Below, piece by piece: positions 1 to 7,532 of a stretch of DNA of 10,210 nt; the stretch's first letter is position 1, and every line of letters begins with the position of its first letter. The translations under genes and the position numbers were made by a program. This stretch comes from CAZUHK01 sp964620345 (lineage in GTDB: Bacteria > Planctomycetota > Phycisphaerae > Phycisphaerales > Zrk34): the NCBI GenBank assembly GCA_964620345.1, contig CAZUHK010000118.1:1-10210 (forward strand), read 5' to 3'. Under the pieces are notes generated by a model that worked only from the letters and a program-made list of their open reading frames with translations, was not told the DNA's origin and ran no database searches.

Positions 1-1
1 C

Positions 2-1963
<1,962 letters not shown>

Positions 1964-1970
1964 GGCGGTA

Positions 1971-1975
1971 CCTCC
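1971..1975 (-). promoter_or_regulatory. Ribosome binding site of clpB
   Basis: GGAGG on the minus strand, 7 bases before the ATG at 1963. This spacing decides for the first of two nearby in-frame ATG codons. Confidence 0.8.
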
Positions 1976-2028
1976 GGGAAGAACACGGGGGCGAACCGCA
2001 TGCCTGAAGCGGCTACTCGATAGAATGC

Positions 2029-2076
2029 ACGTAAACCACTGTAATATAAATGCTTAACCGTACCAGCTACGCAACA
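2029..2076 (-). promoter_or_regulatory. AT-rich clpB leader, possible promoter (weak)
   Basis: The region just upstream of clpB is clearly richer in A and T than the surrounding genes. On the minus strand a TTGCGT hexamer is followed 18 bases later by TTTATA in an AT-rich run. The match to a housekeeping sigma consensus is only partial. No CIRCE element (TTAGCACTC with its inverted copy) is present. This is a guess from composition and position. Confidence 0.25.
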
Positions 2077-2090
2077 GAAAACCACAGGGA

Positions 2091-2107
2091 ACTGCCGAAC
2101 TGGCAGT
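2091..2107. repeat. Perfect 6-bp inverted repeat between clpB and the small upstream gene
   Basis: ACTGCC, a 5-base loop GAACT, then GGCAGT. It lies 6 bases past the TAA of the 118-residue gene and about 128 bases upstream of clpB. On the minus strand it is followed by a poor, interrupted T-rich stretch, so it may be a weak terminator of the small gene. A symmetric operator for clpB is equally possible. Sequence alone does not decide. Confidence 0.5.
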
Positions 2108-2113
2108 CTGGGA

Positions 2114-2470
2114 TTATCCGCCGGTCTGTTGTTCGACGGCCGCGGCGTTGACGTCGGCCGGCGCGGGGGCGGGGAACTTGAGGTAGGCGTTGATCGCCGG
2201 GCTGGTGGTGCGGCGGGGCTGAGGCGGGTCGAAGTGGATGGGCACGTCGGTTTTCGCGGCGACCAGGTCGCGGATCTTCTCGAGCCGACGGTGGGCTTCG
2301 GTCAGCGCCGGCCGGGGCAGGTTCGCGCGGTAGATCGCCTCGAAGTCGAACGCATCGGCGTCTTGCGCTCGCGCCGCTGGCTCGGGCGCCGCCGGCTGCG
2401 TGGGCCGCGCCGCGTCAAGCGGTTGGACAAGCCGCAGGGCCGGGGTCGAGTTGACCGGGTGGATCGCCAT
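2114..2470 (-). CDS. Hypothetical protein, 118 residues
   Basis: I do not recognise this protein. It starts MAIHPVNSTPALRLVQP, has an Ala/Pro/Gln-rich low-complexity stretch (about residues 18-36), a more ordered and charged centre (about 40-80, including RRLEKIRDLVAAKTDVPIHF), then a Pro/Ala-rich tail. There is no membrane segment, signal peptide or cysteine. An unstructured N-terminus followed by a short helical core resembles small regulatory proteins such as FlgM-type anti-sigma factors, but no diagnostic motif supports that. The ATG at 2470 has no convincing Shine-Dalgarno sequence. An antisense frame covers almost the same span (2129-2488), but its product is Gly/Arg-rich and looks like a shadow. 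The gene lies downstream of pheA on the same strand, separated by element A. Confidence 0.6.
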   Translation of the reverse strand: MAIHPVNSTPALRLVQPLDAARPTQPAAPEPAARAQDADAFDFEAIYRANLPRPALTEAHRRLEKIRDLVAAKTDVPIHFDPPQPRRTTSPAINAYLKFPAPAPADVNAAAVEQQTGG

Positions 2471-2532
2471 CGAACGCCATCAGTGTAGATCACCACACGA
2501 TCGGCGTGCAACGACCGAATGAGTTACATTCT

Positions 2533-2648
2533 GGTTGATCGGTTGATCGGTACATCGGAGGGACGCGCACGCCATCGTCTTCCCGATTTACCGATTTACC
2601 GATTTACTGATTCACTGATTCACTGATTCACTGATTTACCGATCAACC
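2533..2648. repeat. Element A: 116-bp dyad of tandem 8-bp units
   Basis: The right part (2584-2647) is eight contiguous 8-bp units: three CGATTTAC, three TGATTCAC, one TGATTTAC and one CGATCAAC. The left part (2534-2557) has units of the opposite orientation: two GTTGATCG and one GTACATCG. The outer ends form a perfect 11-bp inverted repeat, GGTTGATCGGT at 2533-2543 and ACCGATCAACC at 2638-2648. It begins 9 bases past the pheA stop codon and is AT-richer than its surroundings. No reading frame is supported in it. Confidence 0.9.
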
Positions 2649-2656
2649 AAGCCCCC

Positions 2657-3757
2657 TCACCCCAGGACCTGCTTGGCCCGGGGGAACGAGCCGAGCACGG
2701 TCAGGTGCAGGCAGTGTTCGCGGGCGTCGTCGAGCGCGGCCTGCATCGCGGGATTGTCGATGTGGCCTTCGCAATCGATGAAGAAGAAGTATTCCCAGTT
2801 GACCCGCTGGCTGGGGCGTTTGTCGATGTGGGTGAGGTTGATGCCGTGGCGGGCGAAGACGTTGATCACCTCGGCCAGCGCCCCGGGCTTATGGGCGGTG
2901 GTGAACATGATCGCGGTCTTGTCCTCGTCGGTCGGTTGGGTGGCGATGTGGCCGATGACGAAGAAGCGGGTGATGTTCTGCGGATTGTCTTCGATGTTCT
3001 CCGCGGCGACGGGTACGTCGTACAGCTCGGCGGCCAGCGCGGAGCTGATCGCCCCGGCGTCGGGCTCGTGCGCGGCGTGCTCGGCGGCCTTGGCGGTGGA
3101 GCTCACCGTCCGCCGATCCGCGTGGCGCAGGTGCGTCGAGAGCCACCGGCCGCACTGATCGAATGCCTCGGGGTGCGAGTAGATGCGCTTGACCGCGCCC
3201 AGCTCGCTTTGGCTGAGCAGGTTGTGGTGCACGTGGATGAGCACCTCGGCGCAGACGCGGACCTTGGTCTGCATGAAGCAATCGTGGGTCATCCGCACGC
3301 CTCCGCCGGTGGAGTTCTCGATCGGCACCAGGCCCACGTCGAGGTTGTCGCGCTCGACTTCTTCGAAGACGTGCGAGATGTCGTCCACCGCCTGGTAGTT
3401 GACCGACGTGCCGAAGAACTTTCGCGCCGCCAGGTGGCTGAACGACCCGGCGGGGCCGAGGTAGCCGACGCGCAGCGGCCGCTCGGCGGCGATACAGGCG
3501 GAGATGATCTCGCGGTAGATCGACTCGATCGCGCTGTCGGGCAGCGGGCCGCGGTTCAGGCCGTGCACCTTGTTCATCACCGCCCGCTCGCGATGGGGCA
3601 CGTAGATCGGCGCGTCGTCGGTGTCTTTGATCCGGCCGATCTGGATCGCCGCGCGGGCGCGATCGTTGATGAGCTGGACGATCTGCCGATCGATGTCGTC
3701 GATCTGCTTGCGCCACGGGGCGAGAAGCTCGTCCTGGCTGGGGGTGGGGTCGGCCAT
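2657..3757 (-). CDS. pheA: Bifunctional chorismate mutase / prephenate dehydratase (P-protein)
   Basis: Converts chorismate to prephenate and then to phenylpyruvate, the committed route to phenylalanine, in the cytoplasm. Numbered from the chosen start (366 residues), an AroQ-type chorismate mutase domain spans about 11-93 (WRKQIDDIDRQIVQLI, with GRIK at 41-44). The dehydratase domain spans about 96-270, with GYLGPAGSFSH, VPIENSTGGGV, SHPEAFDQC and the catalytic NITRFFVI (T263, R264, F265). A C-terminal ACT domain (about 280-362) with HKPGALAEV and HIDKRPS should bind phenylalanine for feedback inhibition. The common ESRP motif reads DKRP here. I chose the ATG at 3757 because homology begins close to it. 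The ATG at 3805 adds 16 residues of unlikely sequence, and neither start has a clear Shine-Dalgarno site. It is divergent from the membrane-protein gene at 3901. Confidence 0.95.
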   Translation of the reverse strand: MADPTPSQDELLAPWRKQIDDIDRQIVQLINDRARAAIQIGRIKDTDDAPIYVPHRERAVMNKVHGLNRGPLPDSAIESIYREIISACIAAERPLRVGYLGPAGSFSHLAARKFFGTSVNYQAVDDISHVFEEVERDNLDVGLVPIENSTGGGVRMTHDCFMQTKVRVCAEVLIHVHHNLLSQSELGAVKRIYSHPEAFDQCGRWLSTHLRHADRRTVSSTAKAAEHAAHEPDAGAISSALAAELYDVPVAAENIEDNPQNITRFFVIGHIATQPTDEDKTAIMFTTAHKPGALAEVINVFARHGINLTHIDKRPSQRVNWEYFFFIDCEGHIDNPAMQAALDDAREHCLHLTVLGSFPRAKQVLG

Positions 3758-3900
3758 GTGGATGCGGACGCGGCGAAACGTCGATAAGGTCGAACGAGCC
3801 GCCATTGTATGCCGACCACCAGGCCGGTCAACGCGGCGACTGCGGCGACCGCGCCGTGCGAGTTGCGGTTAGGATAGTCCGGGCCTTCGAGGGATCAGCC

Positions 3901-4851
3901 ATGATCACGCACCTGCTTGTGAGCATCGCCGGCTTGACGCTGGCACAGACCAACCCGGCCGAGCTGGACCAGGTGAGCAAACAGCTCGATTCGGTCCGCT
4001 CGGCGGTGGATCGCCTGGCCGCGGCGTTGCCGATGTGGTTCGACATCGCGCTGGGGTTCGCGGCGTTGTGGGGGATCTTTCTGTGGCTGTTCGGCCGGCG
4101 GGTGGTGCGGCCGAGCATCACGTTCATCGCCCTGACGGCCGGGGCGATCGTCGGCGGGCTGGCCGGCCGGCAGATGGGCGACAACTCCGCGGTGATCGTG
4201 GCGGTGATCGTCGGCGGCATCGGCGCGGCGGTGCTGGTGTGGGCGACGTTTCGGCTGTGGGTCGCGGTGCTGCTGGCGGTGATGCTCGCGGCCGCGACGC
4301 CCTGGGCCGTGTTGGCCTGGCAGGGCGAGCCGATGCCCACCGCCCACCGGCCGCTGACCGACGCGGTGCGCGGCGCCGCCGACGACGCCCGCGGCGGCTT
4401 CTTGCCCGACCGCGGCATCTTCAGCCGGCCCGATGGCGAACCGACCGACGATGGCGCATCGCCAACCGATACCGACACGGGCACGGGCGAGCACTTGGCC
4501 GACCGCTTCGCGGGCGCCGCGGAGGAAACCTGGGCGGGGCTGCGGACCTGGTGGGCCGACGACCTGTCCGGCGGCACGCGCTGGCTGATCCTCGCGGGCG
4601 CGGGGGTCATGGCGGTGACGGGTTTCCTGATCGGGCTGATCTTCCCGAACCTCGCCGCGGCGATCGCCGCGGCGCTGGTCGGCAGTTCGCTGATGATCGC
4701 GGCGGTGCTGCGTTTGAGCGCCGCCTACGCCCCGGGCCTGCACGACCGGCTGCCGGCCACGCCGCGGGGCGTGCTGGTGACGCTGGTGGGCCTGACGATT
4801 ATCGGAGCTTTGATTCAGTGGACCATTCTGGGCCGGCGCGCCGATAACTAA
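3901..4851 (+). CDS. Multi-pass membrane protein with signal-like N-terminus, function unknown
   Basis: 316 residues. A hydrophobic, signal-like start (residues 1-16, ending LTLAQ) is followed by a short amphipathic helix rich in heptad leucines and valines (about 22-42). There are then about four membrane spans (48-65, 72-90, 97-116, 118-140), an acidic, Thr/Gly/Asp-rich hydrophilic loop (141-225) and about three more spans (226-246, 250-271, 290-309). The tail is a basic GRRADN. The Gly/Ala-rich paired spans resemble DUF4203/TM7S3-type proteins, but this is a topology impression and no function follows. The ATG at 3901 is chosen over an in-frame ATG at 3805: GAGGG lies 8-9 bases upstream, and the signal-like segment begins there. 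It probably forms an operon with the next gene, 67 bases downstream, whose product has the same 4+3 layout. Confidence 0.8.
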   Translation: MITHLLVSIAGLTLAQTNPAELDQVSKQLDSVRSAVDRLAAALPMWFDIALGFAALWGIFLWLFGRRVVRPSITFIALTAGAIVGGLAGRQMGDNSAVIVAVIVGGIGAAVLVWATFRLWVAVLLAVMLAAATPWAVLAWQGEPMPTAHRPLTDAVRGAADDARGGFLPDRGIFSRPDGEPTDDGASPTDTDTGTGEHLADRFAGAAEETWAGLRTWWADDLSGGTRWLILAGAGVMAVTGFLIGLIFPNLAAAIAAALVGSSLMIAAVLRLSAAYAPGLHDRLPATPRGVLVTLVGLTIIGALIQWTILGRRADN

Positions 4852-4863
4852 CCCTGCGTCCGG

Positions 4864-4883
4864 CTCCGGCCGCGTGGCCGGGG
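4864..4883 (+). repeat. Intercistronic GC-rich hairpin
   Basis: CTCCGGCC, loop GCGT, then GGCCGGGG form an 8-bp stem including one G-T pair, between the two membrane-protein genes. No T-run follows, so it is not a Rho-independent terminator. It could protect or modulate the transcript between the two cistrons; that is inference. Confidence 0.5.
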
Positions 4884-4918
4884 TTGGACCGAGCCAGGGG
4901 GATCGTTGGAGGCACGCC

Positions 4919-5653
4919 ATGTTCCTGCTTCTTGCCCAAGCCCAGAGCCCCGAGGGTGCCGAGCCGCAGTTGATCCTGCCGCGGATCTTCGAGCGCATCG
5001 ACGCCCTGGCCCACCCCGATTCGCTCGTGGACACCCTGGCCCAGACCACGTGGGTGGTCGGCGCGATCTTCCTGTGCGTGGGGCTGTTGTGCATGCTCCA
5101 GGGCTACAAGCTGTACAAGGGTGTGGTCGTGCTGACCGCGCTGGGCATGGGGATCGTGCTGGGCTACAAGCTGGGCCAGCACATCCAGGCCGAGGCGATC
5201 GTCGCCGGTTGCCTGGGCGTGCTGCTGGCGGTGGCGGCCTGGCCGTTCATGAAGTTCGCCGTGGCGATGTGCGGCGGGCTGGCCGGCGCGTTCCTCGGCG
5301 CCAACGCCTGGTCGGCCATCGCCAACCACCTCAACACGCAATCCGGCGCCATCAACCTGCCCCCCGACGCCTACTGGGCCGGGGCACTGATCGGCCTGGT
5401 CTTCTTCGGCCTGCTCAGCTTCATCCTCTTCGAGCTGTCGGTCGTGATGTTCACCTCGCTGTCCGGCTCGGTCCTCGCCGTGCTGGGCATCGTCGCCCTG
5501 CTGCTGCAGGTCGCCGCCTGGCGCGAGGTCATCACCGACTCACTCAAGGCCAACCCCCTGATCATGCCGATGCTCATCGTCGTCCCCGCGGTGATCGGCC
5601 TGGTGCTCCAGTACCAGTTCGGCGGCTTACAGAAACAGCAACACGACGGGTGA
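4919..5653 (+). CDS. Seven-span membrane protein related in layout to the preceding gene, function unknown
   Basis: 244 residues. A short hydrophobic N-terminus (MFLLLAQAQ) precedes a soluble stretch (10-42). Predicted spans lie at about 43-61, 66-84, 92-108, 110-130, 151-172, 174-196 and 213-231, followed by a short polar tail. The four-plus-three arrangement, the short polar turn between spans 1 and 2 (QGYKLYKG, against FGRRVVRP in the upstream protein) and the Gly-rich spans suggest the two genes are distant paralogues. This one lacks the long acidic loop. The family may be DUF4203-like, but this is unproven. The ATG at 4919 is chosen because GGAGG (4908-4912) lies 6 bases upstream; an in-frame ATG at 4874 falls within the intercistronic hairpin. 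Its TGA is followed at once by hairpins and a terminator. Confidence 0.8.
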   Translation: MFLLLAQAQSPEGAEPQLILPRIFERIDALAHPDSLVDTLAQTTWVVGAIFLCVGLLCMLQGYKLYKGVVVLTALGMGIVLGYKLGQHIQAEAIVAGCLGVLLAVAAWPFMKFAVAMCGGLAGAFLGANAWSAIANHLNTQSGAINLPPDAYWAGALIGLVFFGLLSFILFELSVVMFTSLSGSVLAVLGIVALLLQVAAWREVITDSLKANPLIMPMLIVVPAVIGLVLQYQFGGLQKQQHDG

Positions 5654-5685
5654 GAGTTGATCGACGAAAGGTGATCGCTCAACTC
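5654..5685 (+). repeat. Inverted repeat directly after the membrane-protein stop codon
   Basis: GAGTTGA at 5654-5660 and TCAACTC at 5679-5685 form a 7-bp stem with an 18-base loop, starting at the base after the stop codon. No T-run follows, so a terminator is unlikely. Confidence 0.45.
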
Positions 5686-5702
5686 CGGCCGTGAAGCAGC
5701 AG

Positions 5703-5720
5703 GACCGTTCGTCAACGGTC
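5703..5720. repeat. Perfect short hairpin GACCGTT-CGTC-AACGGTC
   Basis: A 7-bp perfect stem with a 4-base loop, 9 bases upstream of the main terminator. It may be an accessory transcript-end structure. Confidence 0.6.
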
Positions 5721-5728
5721 CAGTGCAG

Positions 5729-5766
5729 AAAAACGCCCCCGGGCTTACTCCCCCGCGGGCGTTTTT
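5729..5766. terminator. Strong bidirectional Rho-independent terminator
   Basis: AAAAACGCCC at 5729-5738 pairs perfectly with GGGCGTTTTT at 5757-5766. The stem extends inward as CGGG/CCCG after one C-C mismatch. A GC-rich stem is followed by five T on either strand, so it can end the rightward membrane-protein operon and the leftward nuo operon, which converge here. Confidence 0.92.
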
Positions 5767-5794
5767 GCCTCGCAGCATCAGATGAGCCGAGAGC

Positions 5795-5812
5795 GGCAGA
5801 TCTCGATCTGCC
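5795..5812. repeat. Perfect short hairpin GGCAGAT-CTCG-ATCTGCC
   Basis: A 7-bp perfect stem with a 4-base loop, between the bidirectional terminator and element B. No T-run adjoins it. Its function is unknown. Confidence 0.6.
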
Positions 5813-5829
5813 TGCCACACATTCAATCC

Positions 5830-5913
5830 CACGAAGCACACAAAGCCCCAAAGCTCACGAAGCAGACAGATATCGTTCTTCTTCGTGCTCTTGGCGTCTT
5901 CGTGATCTTTGTG
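5830..5913. repeat. Element B: 84-bp dyad of tandem ~9-bp CACRAAGNN units
   Basis: Two 42-base arms meet at a central GATATC (5869-5874). The left arm reads CACGAAGCA, CACAAAGCC, CCAAAGCT, CACGAAGCA, then GACAGAT. The right arm on the minus strand reads CACAAAGAT, CACGAAGAC, GCCAAGAG, CACGAAGAA, then GAACGAT. Unit lengths 9, 9, 8, 9 agree in both arms, and by hand count 30 of 42 positions pair. It begins 20 bases past the nuoN stop codon, on the nuoN side of the terminator. It shares its unit with element D. Confidence 0.88.
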
Positions 5914-5932
5914 GAAAATCCAGCGGGTTTGA

Positions 5933-7513
5933 TCACTCCGCCCGGACGATCGAGCTCGCCTCGGCCGTGATCGCGCGGCCCGGTTGGGTCGGGGTGGGCA
6001 GGTCGGCGGCGGTGTCCGCCGAGGCGAACAGCCAGCCGGCCAGCACGCTCAGCAGCACCACCGCGATGGCGCTGATCGCCGCGGAGGTCGCCCGCCACGG
6101 CCGACGCGCCACCTCGACGCCCTCGCCCGGCTCGGGCAGGAAACAGGCGCCGATGATCCGCAGGTAGTACACCGCGCCGATCGCCGAGGCCAGCACCAGC
6201 AGCACCGCCAGCCAGACGTGGCCGGCCGACACCGCGGCACCCAGCAGGTAGAGCTTGCCCCAGAAGCCGATGATCGGCGGCAGGCCGGCCAGCGAGAACA
6301 CGCACACCGCCATCACCGCGGCCATGGCCGGCTGGCGCTGAACCAGGCCGCGCAGGTCGTCATAAGTGTCGGCTTCCTCGCCGCGAGCTTTGAGGATGCC
6401 CAGCACCGCGAACGCCCCGAGGTTCATCACGCCGTAGGCCACGAGGTAGAACAGCACCGCGCCCAGGCCGCTGGCCGCCTCGCCCCGGCCCGCCGCGCCG
6501 TGGGCCGCGATCAGCCCCACCAGCATGTAGCCGCTGTGCGCGATCGACGAGTAGGCCAGCACGCGCTTGAGGTTGGTCTGCCGCAGCGCCATCGTGTTGC
6601 CGATGAACATTGTGGCCACGGCCATGACCCACAGCAGCCAGACGATCGCCTGCCCCGCGTCGCCGATCGGCCGCCACGTCCAGCCGACCAGCGACAGCAC
6701 GGCCATGAGCGCGACGAAGCCGGCGGTCTTGGGCACGAAGGCCAGAAACGCGGTGACCGGCGTGGCGGCGCCTTCATAAACATCGGCCGCGTAAAAATGC
6801 ATCGGCGCCGCGGCGACCTTGAACGCCAGGCCCGCGATCGCCAGCAGCATCCCGATCAGCCCCAGCGTGTTCAGCCCGTCGGTCGCGATCGCCCGCGTGA
6901 TGCCGATCAGCTCCGTGCCGCCCAATGGCGTGAACATCGTCGTGCCCGTCGCGCCGTACAAAAGCGCGAAGCCGTACAGGAAGATCGCCGCGGCGAACGC
7001 GCCCAGGAAGAAATACTTCACCCCCGCCTCGGGCGCCTCGGCCTTCTCGCGCGCGGTCGAAACCATCACGTACGTCGGCAGACTCGTCAGCTCCAGCGCC
7101 AGGAACAGCCAGATCAGATCGTCGGCGGTGACGCACAGCATCGCGCCGACCAGCGAGAGCAGGAAGAAGCCGTAAAACTCGCCCCGGCTGACCAGCGTCA
7201 CGTCGAACGTACCGCCCGCTCGCGTGTCGCCGGCGTACTCGCCCGGGGTCTCGGCGGCGCCCATCAGCAGCAGCAGCCCCACGCCGACGATCGCGAGCTT
7301 CACGAAATAAGCGATCGGCACGAGCGCCGGCAGGCCCATCGACTCGCCGAAGATCACGCACAGACCGGCGAGCACCAGGCCCATCGCGCTCAGCCAAACC
7401 GTGCTGCGCCGGATCGCCGCGTTCGGGCTCAGCCCCATGATCATCACCACGAACGCCACGGCGAGCATGACGATCTCGGGCACCAGCATCGCGATCTTGT
7501 CGAGCATGTTCAC
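5933..7513 (-). CDS. nuoN: NADH-quinone oxidoreductase subunit N
   Basis: Antiporter-like proton-pumping subunit in the membrane arm of respiratory complex I. At 526 residues it is longer than E. coli NuoN (485). It is a polytopic membrane protein with the expected charged residues: E141 in LALELTSLPTY, K232 in FKVAAAPMHFYAADVYEG, K262 in VPKTAG and K420 in GFWGKLYL, matching E. coli E133, K217, K247 and K395. PMHFYAADVYEGAATPV is typical of subunit N and separates it from M and L. The start is GTG at 7513, overlapping the nuoM stop as GTGA. GGAGG lies 7 bases upstream; an ATG two codons later (7507) would be 13 bases away. It is the last nuo gene, ending at TGA before element B and the terminator. 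The C-terminal tail (about 498-526) is polar and not conserved. Confidence 0.97.
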   Translation of the reverse strand: MNMLDKIAMLVPEIVMLAVAFVVMIMGLSPNAAIRRSTVWLSAMGLVLAGLCVIFGESMGLPALVPIAYFVKLAIVGVGLLLLMGAAETPGEYAGDTRAGGTFDVTLVSRGEFYGFFLLSLVGAMLCVTADDLIWLFLALELTSLPTYVMVSTAREKAEAPEAGVKYFFLGAFAAAIFLYGFALLYGATGTTMFTPLGGTELIGITRAIATDGLNTLGLIGMLLAIAGLAFKVAAAPMHFYAADVYEGAATPVTAFLAFVPKTAGFVALMAVLSLVGWTWRPIGDAGQAIVWLLWVMAVATMFIGNTMALRQTNLKRVLAYSSIAHSGYMLVGLIAAHGAAGRGEAASGLGAVLFYLVAYGVMNLGAFAVLGILKARGEEADTYDDLRGLVQRQPAMAAVMAVCVFSLAGLPPIIGFWGKLYLLGAAVSAGHVWLAVLLVLASAIGAVYYLRIIGACFLPEPGEGVEVARRPWRATSAAISAIAVVLLSVLAGWLFASADTAADLPTPTQPGRAITAEASSIVRAE

Positions 7514-7532
7514 TGCCGAACCTCCGGTTCGG
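7510..7532 (-). promoter_or_regulatory. nuoM/nuoN coupling site: GTGA overlap with hairpin-held ribosome binding site
   Basis: On the minus strand CCGAACC, loop GGA, then GGTTCGG form a perfect 7-bp hairpin (7516-7532). The nuoN ribosome binding site GGAGG (7521-7525) spans the loop and the start of the stem's second arm. The hairpin lies inside the last codons of nuoM, and the nuoM TGA overlaps the nuoN GTG (GTGA, 7510-7513). Ribosomes finishing nuoM would open the stem, so translational coupling is the likely role. Confidence 0.65.

Noticed and set aside
1964..2113. CIRCE (HrcA) operator upstream of clpB
   Set aside because: No TTAGCACTC or its inverted copy is present; only an unrelated short dyad is seen.
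2584..2647. Element A as a CRISPR array
   Set aside because: Units are only 8 bp and contiguous, with no spacers and no cas genes in the window.
2705..3787. Plus-strand open frame opposite pheA (360 codons)
   Set aside because: pheA is identified by catalytic motifs across three domains; the antisense frame is a bias artefact.
3758..3805. Upstream ATG of pheA at 3805 as the true start
   Set aside because: It adds 16 residues of basic, family-unlike sequence with no clear ribosome binding site; kept only as an alternative.
3895..5094. Minus-strand open frame opposite the two membrane-protein genes (399 codons)
   Set aside because: Arg/Gln/Pro/His-rich shadow; the plus-strand genes have good ribosome binding sites and coherent membrane spans.
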